DNA of 64,000 nt, from positions 46,399-110,398 of the forward strand of contig CAZHMD010000010.1 of the NCBI GenBank assembly GCA_964533735.1, in the 5' to 3' direction. Of this stretch, positions 50,433-59,317 are shown one piece after another. The notes beneath the pieces were generated by a model, which saw only the letters and a list, made by a program, of their open reading frames with translations, was not told the DNA's origin and did no database searches. Source of the DNA: UBA6107 sp964533735. GTDB taxonomy: Bacteria; Chloroflexota; Anaerolineae; Anaerolineales; Anaerolineaceae. The position numbers were made by a program, and so were the translations under genes. Numbering within the stretch: position 1 is the stretch's first letter; the number at the start of each line of letters is the position of its first letter.

Positions 50433-51089
50433 ATGAAGAAATTTATCGCGGTGGCAGGAAACATCGGCGTTGGTAAATCCACACTGGTTGAAATGATCTG
50501 TTCCCAACTGGACTGCCAGCCATTTTATGAACCGGTGACGGAAAACCCTTACATCGCTGATTTCTACAGGGACATGCCCACCTGGAGTTTCCACAGCCAG
50601 ATATTCTTTCTCACCCACCGCCTGCGCATCCACCAGGAACTGGTACGCGCCGCGGGATCCGTCATCCAGGACCGCAGCATCTACGAAGACGCCGAGGTGT
50701 TTGCGCACAACCTTTTCGTGCAGGGCACCCTCAGTGAACGGGATTACGCCACCTACCGTTCACTTTACCGCACCCTGGCTGAGTACCTGCCCCCGCCGGA
50801 CCTGATGATCTACCTGCGCGCGTCGGTGCCCACGCTAATCCAACGCATCGCCCTGCGCAACCGCGATTACGAACGCGAGATCGATCCCAAATACCTCTCA
50901 CGCCTGAATGATCTTTACGAAAATTGGATCAACCACTTCACGCTTTGCCCGGTGCTCACCGTGCCGGCGGATGACCTGGACTACGTGGCACATCCTGTCC
51001 ACCTGGATCTGATCGCAAACAAGGTGCAGGAAAAATTAACGGGTAAAGAAGAAGTTATCTTTACCCGCGAAGAAGCACAGCGCACGTAA
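50433..51089 (+). CDS. Deoxynucleoside kinase, paralogue 1
   Basis: The 218-residue kinase has the P-loop AVAGNIGVGKSTLVE, the substrate-site segment YEPVTENPYIADFYRD, the DRS motif QDRSIYEDAEVFA and the lid RIALRNRDYEREI. It belongs to the bacterial dAK/dGK family that phosphorylates purine (or pyrimidine) deoxynucleosides for salvage. ATG at 50433 follows GAGGG; a start at 50388 overlaps the terminator region. A second, diverged kinase lies at 52901-53536. Confidence 0.9.
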   Translation: MKKFIAVAGNIGVGKSTLVEMICSQLDCQPFYEPVTENPYIADFYRDMPTWSFHSQIFFLTHRLRIHQELVRAAGSVIQDRSIYEDAEVFAHNLFVQGTLSERDYATYRSLYRTLAEYLPPPDLMIYLRASVPTLIQRIALRNRDYEREIDPKYLSRLNDLYENWINHFTLCPVLTVPADDLDYVAHPVHLDLIANKVQEKLTGKEEVIFTREEAQRT

Positions 51090-51138
51090 AATTAATCCCT
51101 GCCGGAACAGCAGAGAAACACCCAATCGAGTAGTATTT

Positions 51139-51405
51139 TTACTCCGGAAAAATATCCACAACGAGCTTGATGGCAGTGCGGACCTTGCTATCTATCTCCA
51201 CATCCACAAATTCGGGCAGACAGTAAACCTTCATTCCATCCTCTGCCAGATAGCCTTTGGCCAGAACCAGTGCCTTGACAGCCTGGTTGACCGCCCCGGC
51301 GCCAATCGCCTGGACATCCGCGTGTTTATGTTCGCGCATCACGCCAGCAATGGCCCCTGCAACTGCTGCAGTGCGAGAATTGGCTTTGACTTTAATGACA
51401 TCCAT
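51139..51405 (-). CDS. spoVS: Stage V sporulation protein S homologue
   Basis: The 88-residue protein fits SpoVS in length and sequence (VIKVKANSRTAAVAGAIAGV, GAGAVNQAVKALVLAKGYL, EFVDVEI). SpoVS is an Alba-like small protein; it is found in sporulating and non-sporulating bacteria and is proposed to bind nucleic acids. No other sporulation gene is visible. ATG at 51405 follows GGGAG. The DnaA-box-rich spacer lies directly upstream. Confidence 0.93.
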   Translation of the reverse strand: MDVIKVKANSRTAAVAGAIAGVMREHKHADVQAIGAGAVNQAVKALVLAKGYLAEDGMKVYCLPEFVDVEIDSKVRTAIKLVVDIFPE

Positions 51406-51517
51406 AATGTGTTCTCCCTTCCGGATCTCGATGATCGTGTAAGCCAAGGGGACAAACAATATTGTCTACACAAATAATACAAGAAATCAAGGTCAGTTTC
51501 AAGCACGGACTTTGAGG

Positions 51518-51890
51518 TTAATTAACTTAATCTTTGTTTATTAATTAAGGATGTAGTAATAGCAGTAGGGGGTGTGGATTTGTGGACAAGGATTTGTGAT
51601 CGAAGAAATTTACCTGTCAATTAAGGTCAAACCTCTTCTCGACCCCCACATATGGGGGAAAATCCAAAGCAATTTATCCCGCAAGAGGTGTGGAGAAAAA
51701 CGGAGAGTAAGGCTTCATTTCCAGAATCTCTTCCGACCGCCAAAACCCTGTGGAGAAATGTGGATAAGTTACTCTTAATTGAACAGAGTTTATGAGAAAA
51801 TCTGCCCGCTTCTCCACATAAAAACCGCTTTCTCCACAGAAAACGGGGTTTTCTCCACAATGCAGGAGTCGGTGGATCGTAATGTGGGGA
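51518..51890. other. Candidate replication origin (DnaA-box cluster with AT-rich tract)
   Basis: Seven nonamers fit TTNTCCACA: on the minus strand at 51581, 51689, 51749 and 51759 (the last is the perfect TTATCCACA complement), on the plus strand at 51810, 51830 and 51851. Further near-matches are at 51573 and 51883. A 31-bp tract with only three G/C bases (51518-51548) could be the unwinding element. The spacer (51406-51896) contains no gene. dnaA is not in the window, and gene orientation around the site is not divergent, so the assignment stays provisional. Confidence 0.55.
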
Positions 51891-51896
51891 TAAAGA

Positions 51897-52889
51897 TCAG
51901 CTGCGCAGCTGGTCGAGGGATTCTTCAATGCGGTCGAGCGCGCCATCCAGCAGTTCCAGGCGGCTGGCGATGTTGCGGGTATCCAGCTCCAACTGGCGGC
52001 AAAGGCTCTGCCAGGCTTTATAGGGTTCGCCTGATTTTGGCAGGTCGGCTGCCATGCGCGTCCAGGTAAAGAGCAGCACCCACAAAGCCGCAGCGGGGCG
52101 TTCTTCGGCCAGACCCTTGATCGCCTTGAGATAATAATTCTTGCGCGTTGGGTTCAGAGTAACGGGAGCCTTGCCGGATTCGTTGAGCTGGTCGTAGGCG
52201 GTTTCCCAGCCGGTGAACCAATCCGCCCACTGGTCATCAGTGACGGATTCACTGGTGAAGGACTGCACAAGTTCGCCTGCCAATTCGGACATGCCCGCCC
52301 AGGTGCTGCGCTGGGGCAACTCCAAAAAGAGGCGGCGAATGGGTAAGGGAGCCCCGGTCATTGAGGCAGCCGCATTGGCGCTGTCGCGGACCACTTCCAG
52401 CAGCGCATTTACGCGCTTGACCCCCTGCGGGATGGCGCCATCCTGCAGGGCCTGCCAGGTGAGGCGGGCAGGGGACAAGAAAGTACGCACGCGTTCGGCA
52501 ACATTTTCGGGGTGGTTGAACTGGGCGGTGCCGGCAGAGCGGGTGTAATCCAGCCAATGAAAGGGATCGTGCAAGACCATTGGTCCGCGAGCCAGAAGAC
52601 TGCCCAGCCAGGGATCGGTGCGCAGTTTACGGGCAGGGGCAAAGGCTTCCTGGGCGTAATGAGCAATGTCAAGGTGGACATCGGCGTTAATGCGGATCAC
52701 CTCACGCGCGGTGGTCAGCGGGCGATCGTGAATGCAAAAGAGGTCAATATCCGTGATGCCTGCCAGGAAAGGTTCCTCGTTGAGCAGCGACCCGCCAATG
52801 TAGACACAGACTATACCGCGGTCCCTGGCGATAATCTTCGCGGAATTTTCACGGGCAAGATTCAGTAGTGTGTCTCGGGTGATGCGCAT
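51897..52889 (-). CDS. Nucleotidyltransferase-fold protein
   Basis: The 330-residue protein begins with a polymerase-beta-like nucleotidyltransferase domain: GGSLLNEEPF, then TDIDLFCIHD with the DxD pair, and the third acidic residue in VHLDIAHY. The remaining 230 residues are helical. All catalytic residues seem present, but the substrate (antibiotic, nucleotide or protein) is unknown. It lies 11 bp after the second deoxynucleoside kinase and is cotranscribed with it. Confidence 0.72.
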   Translation of the reverse strand: MRITRDTLLNLARENSAKIIARDRGIVCVYIGGSLLNEEPFLAGITDIDLFCIHDRPLTTAREVIRINADVHLDIAHYAQEAFAPARKLRTDPWLGSLLARGPMVLHDPFHWLDYTRSAGTAQFNHPENVAERVRTFLSPARLTWQALQDGAIPQGVKRVNALLEVVRDSANAAASMTGAPLPIRRLFLELPQRSTWAGMSELAGELVQSFTSESVTDDQWADWFTGWETAYDQLNESGKAPVTLNPTRKNYYLKAIKGLAEERPAAALWVLLFTWTRMAADLPKSGEPYKAWQSLCRQLELDTRNIASRLELLDGALDRIEESLDQLRS

Positions 52890-52900
52890 AACTCTCCAGT

Positions 52901-53536
52901 TTATTGGATCGGCAGTTCCGGTTGGAATGGGGCGCCTAAAAGTGCCTGGTTGATGCGCTGCTCAACGAGCGCCAGGTCTTCCGGGCGGTTGACGAAATCA
53001 AGGTCGTTGGTGTCGATGATGAGCACCGACGCAGCGTGTGAAGAATCCAGGTAATAATCATCGTAGGAATGGTTGAGGAGGTCGATGTAAGCGCGTTCCA
53101 TCTGGCGTTCGTAGGGGCGGTCGCGCTGGGCGATACGGCGCATGAGCGTGTCGGTTGAGGCGCGCAGGTACACCACCAATTTTGGAGGAGTCACCTTTTC
53201 GGCCAGGGCTTCCTGGACGTTGTAATACATATCCAGTTCGTCTCCCTGAAGGTTGATGCGCGCGAAAAGAGCGTCCTTTTCGAAGGTGTAATCACTGATG
53301 ATGGAGATGGATTCAGCCAGGCGGTCGGTGATGTTGCGGCGCTGCTGGTGATAACGGCTGAGGAGGAAGAATATCTGCGTCTGGAAAGCATAACGCGCGC
53401 GGTCGGCGTAAAAGTTGCTTAAAAAGGGATTCTCTTCAAAGACTTCCAGCACCAGTTCCGCTTCGAATGAGGTTTGAAGCAGCCGGGCGAGGGTGGTTTT
53501 GCCGACACCAATGACACCTTCGATCGCAAAGTACAT
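52901..53536 (-). CDS. Deoxynucleoside kinase, paralogue 2
   Basis: The 211-residue kinase has the P-loop AIEGVIGVGKTTLARLL, the segment FEENPFLSNFYAD, the ISDYTFEKD block in place of the DRS motif, and the lid RIAQRDRPYERQM. It is a diverged partner of the kinase at 50433; in some bacteria such pairs form a dAK/dGK heterodimer. ATG at 53536 follows CGGAG; a frame extension to 53635 is unlikely. It heads an operon with the nucleotidyltransferase. Confidence 0.9.
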   Translation of the reverse strand: MYFAIEGVIGVGKTTLARLLQTSFEAELVLEVFEENPFLSNFYADRARYAFQTQIFFLLSRYHQQRRNITDRLAESISIISDYTFEKDALFARINLQGDELDMYYNVQEALAEKVTPPKLVVYLRASTDTLMRRIAQRDRPYERQMERAYIDLLNHSYDDYYLDSSHAASVLIIDTNDLDFVNRPEDLALVEQRINQALLGAPFQPELPIQ

Positions 53537-53590
53537 GCAGCGCTCCGTAAAGTGGGAGATGATTGAAATTAAAATATACCATAAATTGCG

Positions 53591-53715
53591 AATGTCTTTG
53601 CGAGGAGCGAAACGACGAAGCAAACCCCAAGTCACCGTTTAAGTTAATTCGAGATTGCTTCGCCAAAAACGGGCGCGCAACGCTTGCACCGGCAGCAAGT
53701 GCAGGTGTGACATTG
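53591..53715. repeat. Palindromic intergenic repeat (MITE/REP-like)
   Basis: The ends are inverted: AATGTC...GCGAGGAGCG and GAAGCAA on the left, GAGATTGCTTCGCC ... GACATT on the right. Similar nt patterns (TTGCGAGGAGCGAAACGACG) are familiar as dispersed palindromic repeats in many bacterial genomes. It separates the kinase and ArsR genes. Confidence 0.55.
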
Positions 53716-53723
53716 TTTCGTTA

Positions 53724-54299
53724 TTATTCGTCGATGCGCCAGTAGGCACCGCCGCCGCCCTCGCGAGCCATCATTTTGTACTCGATGAATCCGCGGCGGA
53801 TGGAAGCGGTATCCGCATTGAACCCGAGGAGGATCTCGTTCACTTCCTTTTCGGTGTAGCGCCTGCCCGGCTCAAAGGATTTGAGCACATGGCGCAGCAG
53901 CACAAGGAATTTCTTCTCCTGGGCGGGGAAGACCTTGATGCGCCCCTCGCGGTTGAGGAAGGTGTTGAGCACCTTGCGCTCAAAGGCATCCTCGCCTTGC
54001 CCTTCAGATAGGCGCGGTAAGTTTTCCTCCTGCAGCAGGTGTTTGGCCATATTCTTTATGGTTTCCATCTGCAGCGAGTAGATGAAATAATGTCCATCCG
54101 GCTGCGCTTTGACCAGGCCGGCGTAAGCCAGGCTGGAAAGGTGACCGGAAGTGGTGGAAACGCTCAACCCCAGCGCTTTGGCGAGGTCACTCACCGAGGA
54201 GGGTTTCTGCGCCAAAAGACCGACGATCTTGAGGCGGTTTTCGTCCGCCAACGCGCGGAAGAAATCCAGCAGTTCAGGTATTTGTTGTTGTGTGTCCAT
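53724..54299 (-). CDS. ArsR-type HTH regulator fused to DUF2087
   Basis: The 191-residue protein has an N-terminal ArsR-like winged helix (FFRALADENRLKIVGLL, GLSVSTTSGHLSSLAYAGLV) and a C-terminal DUF2087 domain (GRIKVFPAQEKKFLVLLRHV, EKEVNEILLGFNADTASIRR). No metal-binding cysteines are seen, so it probably responds to something else. ATG at 54299 follows GAGGAG. No obvious target gene is adjacent apart from possible autoregulation. Confidence 0.88.
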   Translation of the reverse strand: MDTQQQIPELLDFFRALADENRLKIVGLLAQKPSSVSDLAKALGLSVSTTSGHLSSLAYAGLVKAQPDGHYFIYSLQMETIKNMAKHLLQEENLPRLSEGQGEDAFERKVLNTFLNREGRIKVFPAQEKKFLVLLRHVLKSFEPGRRYTEKEVNEILLGFNADTASIRRGFIEYKMMAREGGGGAYWRIDE

Positions 54300-54380
54300 T
54301 TCTTTCTCCTCGAAACAATTCGTTATATACCGAAATGATTTTACCATTTCAGTTTCATTTGTCAAGAGGGATGAACGCGA

Positions 54381-54413
54381 AAATCCGGATTCCTTTTGGG
54401 GAAACCCGGATTT
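54381..54413 (-). terminator. Terminator after the M6-like gene region
   Basis: AAATCCGGATTCC pairs imperfectly with GGGGAAACCCGGATTT across a T-rich loop. On the minus strand it is followed by TTTTCGCG. Confidence 0.55.
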
Positions 54414-54481
54414 AGAACCAACACGAATTATCGGAGCAAATCACAGTATTAAGATGCGTAACCCGTGGATAAACTCTTCAT

Positions 54482-54811
54482 TTACGGTATGCTGTTACAC
54501 TGATGCTTATCGGCACTCCATATGCACATATCGGGATAGGCTTCACATGTCTCCAGTGATGTGAAGGACCCGCAAAAATCAACCTCAACCGCAGCAGGGG
54601 TGGGGGTGAAGGTGGGCACGAGCGTGGGAGTGGGGGTGATAACGCGCACGGTAAGCGACTCAATCCCTGAAAGATCGCCTGAGGTTTCTCCAGTATCCGC
54701 CTTGACCCAGCATTTTTGCGTGGCATCCAACTGCACATAGAACCAGGGACTACCCGTGACGGCGCCAACGATGGGATATTCCGCTCCGACTTGAGTTAAT
54801 CCGAGCGTCCT
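54482..54811 (-). pseudogene. SH3-like C-terminal part of the M6 protease gene, beyond an in-frame amber codon
   Basis: Directly after the TAG of the M6-like gene the same frame stays open for 109 codons. It encodes the rest of an SH3b-like domain (QVGAEYPIVGAVTG, WFYVQL, KCWVKADTGE), a Thr/Pro linker and a Cys-rich end (FCGSFTSLETCEAYPDMCIW). The domain begins before the stop with ANCREGNSVL, so the stop cuts it at the place where related domains have Tyr. No ribosome-binding site is seen for separate translation. Confidence 0.65.
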
Positions 54812-57262
54812 CTAGAGCACCGAATTGCCTTCGCGGCAATTGGCTCTTTTTACCGCCTTGAAGAGCGGGGGTTCAACAACCACTTCCACTTTCTTTTCCA
54901 CGGTGAAGGGACACGGCGAGGAACTGGTAAGCGCGTGGGTTTCATCACCCGACCAGAAAGCTTCGACAGACCAATTGCCGGTCAAACCAGGTGTAAATAC
55001 GTCCTGCCAGGCTCCGTTGGATGCAGATAGAACCGTTTTGGTCTCCTGTTCACCAGCCGGGTTGGTATAAACCAGAGACACCACGTCGGATAAGCTGGGT
55101 TCCAGTTTCCCTGTTATGGTAACGGGTTCGTTTGGCGCGCCTGGTCCACCCGGGGTGGCACACGAAATACTCGAGGGGTCCACCACCCTGGCTTCGAAAT
55201 TGAAGCACTGCACCGGCATGAGGTCACCAGTGAGAGGCATGAGGACACAAAACTTTGAGCGGCAAGAAGTCCCCGCTTTTTCATCCGGTTTGGGGGCTCC
55301 GAAGACGTTAAAGTTGACCGTCTCGCCGGGCTGCATCCTCCCGGAAGCAGGCTCAATGTTAAAATTCCAACTATCGCACGTCTTGCCATCCTGATCGGGC
55401 ACCTCCATGGCTTCGAAGGGGATCCCGACCAAGCATTTATCCGAAGCCATCATACTCATTCCGCCAAGGTAGGAAAGTTCCACGGCGCCAAAGGTACCGC
55501 CTGTAAAATGCGCGAAGGTCTCATAGGCGACATTGTTAGTTAGATCCAATTCTCCATCAACGGCTTCAATCTCCACCTTGATCTCGAGCGGCTCTGGGGA
55601 ATCCAAATTAAGGAGATTGTTTTCAAACTGGGATTCACCGGGCAGTATTGAATCCCCATGGGCCGTATCAATGAGTTTTGGCAGGGAAAGGGGCAAAATA
55701 CCCACTTCGTCTGCGGGGGCTCCGCAATTTTCAGTTGCGATCTTTGACGATATGGGCTGGCGCATGTAAATGTTGACATTAAAGTTCTCCCCCGGAAGCG
55801 ACCCGCCATTGTGGATGATGTAATCAAGAGAATCAATGCCCCCCAACGAAATGGGGTCGCCATTACCAGAAGGGATGTATTTTGTTACAACTAATGAGCT
55901 TTCGATTGCTTTCATTTCTTCAACGGTTATTTTCTGAGAAGGTGGAAACCCATCCATCCCGTAAGACGACATAGAATCATTCCATATATCAGGAGACTGG
56001 TATTTATCGTAAGGTTCATCTTCGTTAATGGGTCCCTGTCTGATGAAAAGGTCTGGCGCCGGGTTGACTGACCTTTGTGCCAGGACTGTACAGGTGGCGT
56101 CTCCAGGTTTTGAAAGATTGGTGATGCGTACTGCGGCCGGGACGTTGTAATAGGATTCACCGGGCTGAAGAAGGCTGTAAGCATATGTTTCATTGGTGAG
56201 AACAGAGGAGACAGTACCAGCGAAAACGTTATCCCCATAAGGATTGCTGAGTGTTACAAGCACACCCTCTTCATATATATTTTCGTCTCCATTAATGGGT
56301 TTGCGGCATTCTGCCATGATCCCCACAAACGCAGCTGACGATCTCGTGGGAATTAAAAGCGCGTTGTTGCCCATTTTCTCAACAGGATCGAGTACCGTGG
56401 TAATTTCGCACGATCCCTTGTCGCAGGGCATGCGCGTGGTATTGGCGCTCCAATCGAGCCATCCGCGGTCCAGTTTTGTCCAAGCGCTGAAGTGAAACAT
56501 GGTGGGATCGTAATGCATAATATCCCAATGCCCCAAACCAACATTATTTCCATAGTAGAGGTCTGGCGCACCAATCATGTGTCCAAGTTCATGGGAGGTA
56601 ATCGAGATCAAGGCTTCTTTTGATTCCCCCTCAGCGATTTCGGCGACGATCATCGGAATAATGGGATAAGATACCTGAAGCGCCTTAGTATTATCCACAC
56701 GGTAACCCCACGGAAAAGCGTAAAAGGGGGTGGGATAATGTACGCAGCACATCTGACCGCCGCGTTTCTGTATGTTTGAAATAAAGATAATCCTCTCATA
56801 ATTATTGAGGTCGTCGTGCAGTTCAGTATAGGCGATGTTCATGGCGACCTGCTTTAAGCCAATTTTATATTGGGTTATTGTGGCGAGAGTATAAGGCGAA
56901 TCCCACCAGCCATCTTTGCTATCGGGGTTTTCGAGCAACTCAAAATCAAAATACATCTGGCCAAATGACGCTTTTTGGTAATACCCGTTGATAGCCAAGT
57001 CTAAAATTTCTACGTACTCATAGGCGCTGAACCTGGGTTCGTGTATATCGGCGATGTCTTGCTCAGTGAACCAGGCGGCGCAGTCAGCAAGTGTAGGACA
57101 GTTGGGTTCCTTATTAAATTTCATCATCACCACCAGCACAGGTACAGCTTCACCGCTCCATTCTGGCGTCAAATCACAACCGCTGAGACCGGCTGCAAGG
57201 ACAGGGATCAAGAAAGCACAAAGAATCAGTTTGGTCAGAAAACGCATGCGTTTCGACGCCAT
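54812..57262 (-). CDS. M6-like secreted metalloprotease lipoprotein, C-terminally truncated
   Basis: The 816-residue protein has a lipoprotein signal (GLSGC, Cys about 29). The M6/immune-inhibitor-A-like catalytic domain has zinc motif SHELGHMIGAPDLYYG followed by GHWDIMHYDP. Several beta-rich domains then follow, the last (about 700-790) Ig-like (PNEPVTITGKLEPSLSDVVSL). The frame ends at TAG within an SH3-like domain that continues in frame downstream (see 54482-54811). The catalytic part is complete, so the short form could still be an active surface protease. Confidence 0.85.
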   Translation of the reverse strand: MASKRMRFLTKLILCAFLIPVLAAGLSGCDLTPEWSGEAVPVLVVMMKFNKEPNCPTLADCAAWFTEQDIADIHEPRFSAYEYVEILDLAINGYYQKASFGQMYFDFELLENPDSKDGWWDSPYTLATITQYKIGLKQVAMNIAYTELHDDLNNYERIIFISNIQKRGGQMCCVHYPTPFYAFPWGYRVDNTKALQVSYPIIPMIVAEIAEGESKEALISITSHELGHMIGAPDLYYGNNVGLGHWDIMHYDPTMFHFSAWTKLDRGWLDWSANTTRMPCDKGSCEITTVLDPVEKMGNNALLIPTRSSAAFVGIMAECRKPINGDENIYEEGVLVTLSNPYGDNVFAGTVSSVLTNETYAYSLLQPGESYYNVPAAVRITNLSKPGDATCTVLAQRSVNPAPDLFIRQGPINEDEPYDKYQSPDIWNDSMSSYGMDGFPPSQKITVEEMKAIESSLVVTKYIPSGNGDPISLGGIDSLDYIIHNGGSLPGENFNVNIYMRQPISSKIATENCGAPADEVGILPLSLPKLIDTAHGDSILPGESQFENNLLNLDSPEPLEIKVEIEAVDGELDLTNNVAYETFAHFTGGTFGAVELSYLGGMSMMASDKCLVGIPFEAMEVPDQDGKTCDSWNFNIEPASGRMQPGETVNFNVFGAPKPDEKAGTSCRSKFCVLMPLTGDLMPVQCFNFEARVVDPSSISCATPGGPGAPNEPVTITGKLEPSLSDVVSLVYTNPAGEQETKTVLSASNGAWQDVFTPGLTGNWSVEAFWSGDETHALTSSSPCPFTVEKKVEVVVEPPLFKAVKRANCREGNSVL

Positions 57263-57350
57263 AATACCCTCCCGTGAACAGCAGCTGATTTATGCAATCA
57301 CTATACAATTTAATAGTTCAATATTCAATGGTCTAGTCAACTAATGAATA

Positions 57351-57380
57351 ATCCGGGCTTCTAATTGAAGAAACCCGGAT
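57351..57380 (-). terminator. Terminator of pepF
   Basis: ATCCGGG..TTC pairs with GAAG..ACCCGGAT around a short loop, 41 nt after the pepF stop. The T-tract after it on the minus strand is weak (TATTCATT). Confidence 0.5.
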
Positions 57381-57420
57381 CGTGAGCCAACAAGAAAAGT
57401 TATTTTTTAGAGGGGATTGG

Positions 57421-59196
57421 CTAAGCCACTTTTTCCAGTTCGTCCACCAGCTTGCTGAGCACATCGAAACCGCCCTGCCAGAACTCGGCTTTGCGCGGGT
57501 CCACGCCGGCATCCGCCAGCACCTTCATGGGCGCTTCGGAGCCGCCGGCTGCCAACAGGTTGATGTATTTGGGTTTGAACGACTCGCCTTCTTCCTTGAA
57601 GCGTTTGTAAAGCGAGAGTACGAGGAGCTGCCCGAAGGAGTAAGCGTAGACATAGAAAGGCACCTGGTAAATGTGCGGTATGGAGACCCATTCCCACTTG
57701 AACTCATCGGCGACTTCCACCGCGGAACCAAACTGCGCCTTGAGGTTCTTCATGTAGGCTTCGGAGAGCTCGTCCACTGATGCGCCATCGACGATCATCT
57801 GGTGGGCTTCCTTCTCGAAGAGCGCAAAGAACACCTGGCGCTGGATGGTGGCGTAGGCATCGTCCACCTGGCGGAAGAGCAGGTCGCGTTTGACGGCTTC
57901 GTCGGTTTCCTCAGCCAGCATCTGATCCACCAGCATCATCTCACCAAAGGTCGAGGCGGTCTCGGCCAGGGGCAGGCAGGCGTGCTGGGTGAAGAGAGTA
58001 TGCTTCTCGGCCAGCATGGAGTGGATGGCATGCCCCAGTTCGTGTGCCATGGTGGCCACGTCATCGGCTTTTCCCTGGTAGTTGAGCATCACCCACGGGG
58101 TGAGATCAGGGGTGACGGTGGCACAGAAGGCGCCGCCGCGCTTGCCCTTGCGAACTTCGCCGTCCAGGTGGTCTTCAGCGAACACGCGTTCAGCCAGTTT
58201 GGCGAACCTCGGATCGAATTCCTTGAAAGAAGAGAGCACCTTTTTGGCGGCTTTTTCATAGGGATAGGGTTTATCTGCCTTGGCGACGGGAGCGTAAACG
58301 TCATAGCGGCGCAGTTTTTTCATGCCGAGCAGTTTGGCTTTCAATTTGAAAAAGCGCTGGAAGGTGCCGATGTTCTTCTTCGCCACCTTGAGGAGCAGTT
58401 CGATGACTTCGTCCGGCAGGTCATTGGCGAGGTTGCGGGCGGAGATGGGGGTCTTGAAGTGGCGCAGGGTCACTTCCTCGTTCTTCCAGTCGCGTACCAC
58501 CGTCTGGTACATCTGCCCGAGGATCAGGCCGTCATCACCATAGACGCGGTAGAGTTCCTGGTATGCACGCGCGCGCAGGTCGGGGTCAGAGCCGCGCACC
58601 AGGGCCATCAACTCGCCGCGGGTCAGTTCCTTTACAACACCGTCCACTTCCACCTTGAAGACGTAGCGGGTGGTGATGGAGTCGTACAATGTGGTGAGGG
58701 CATTGATACCGGTGACGTTCTTGGTGTTGATGATCTTTTCTTCGGCTTCCGTGAGGGTATGCGGTTTGAAATGGCGCATCTCCTCCAGCCAGTAGCGGTA
58801 ATCGCCGGAGTTCTTCATCAGGCGGGCAGCCGCGGCTTCGGGGAGTTCCTTCCACCATAAGCCAAAGAAGAGCGTACGGTTACCCAGGTCGGCAGATAAC
58901 TGCTCAGTCTTGGCCATCAATGAGAGTGCGCCCTGATCCTGGGTATCAGCGGAGAACCACAAGCCGGCATAACTGCCCAGTTTGGACCCGATGCGGTGAA
59001 TCTGCTCCAGCGCCTGGATGATCTTTAAGAAGTCCTCCTCGGTGATATCTTCCTTGAGGAGAGCACGGAATTTTTCGAACTCGGTGGTCAGCTCCTCGAT
59101 CTTCTTGAAATCAGCTTTAATTTCAGGACCCTTGTCGGAGGGGTAAATATCTCCGAGGCTCCAGCGTTTTTGTGTATAGCCTTTTTGTGTTGACAT
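57421..59196 (-). CDS. pepF: Oligoendopeptidase F (M3 family)
   Basis: The 591-residue protein is full length for PepF, with an N-terminal helical domain (1-200) and the M3 catalytic domain: Zn motif TMAHELGHAIHSMLAE near residue 385 with the downstream Glu in PLAETASTFGEMML, and YVYAYSFGQLLVLSLY near the end. It degrades oligopeptides in the cytoplasm. AAGGA precedes the ATG. It has a terminator and is probably monocistronic. Confidence 0.96.
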   Translation of the reverse strand: MSTQKGYTQKRWSLGDIYPSDKGPEIKADFKKIEELTTEFEKFRALLKEDITEEDFLKIIQALEQIHRIGSKLGSYAGLWFSADTQDQGALSLMAKTEQLSADLGNRTLFFGLWWKELPEAAAARLMKNSGDYRYWLEEMRHFKPHTLTEAEEKIINTKNVTGINALTTLYDSITTRYVFKVEVDGVVKELTRGELMALVRGSDPDLRARAYQELYRVYGDDGLILGQMYQTVVRDWKNEEVTLRHFKTPISARNLANDLPDEVIELLLKVAKKNIGTFQRFFKLKAKLLGMKKLRRYDVYAPVAKADKPYPYEKAAKKVLSSFKEFDPRFAKLAERVFAEDHLDGEVRKGKRGGAFCATVTPDLTPWVMLNYQGKADDVATMAHELGHAIHSMLAEKHTLFTQHACLPLAETASTFGEMMLVDQMLAEETDEAVKRDLLFRQVDDAYATIQRQVFFALFEKEAHQMIVDGASVDELSEAYMKNLKAQFGSAVEVADEFKWEWVSIPHIYQVPFYVYAYSFGQLLVLSLYKRFKEEGESFKPKYINLLAAGGSEAPMKVLADAGVDPRKAEFWQGGFDVLSKLVDELEKVA

Positions 59197-59317
59197 GGAC
59201 GATTCCTTATGAGAAATGGATTTTAAGTGCTGTATTCACCGCAGGCGTAATTCGAATCGCCTGCGAGGTCATTATACAATAATTGAATTGCCTTTGATTT
59301 TCATTAGAATTTTTGAA

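Noticed and set aside
56691..56699. Perfect DnaA box TTATCCACA
   Set aside because: Single isolated copy inside the M6-like protease coding region; no neighbouring boxes or AT-rich tract.
57802..58860. Plus-strand open frame of 352 codons
   Set aside because: It is antisense to the catalytic half of pepF, has no family pattern and a composition (Val/Gly/His-rich) typical of reverse frames.
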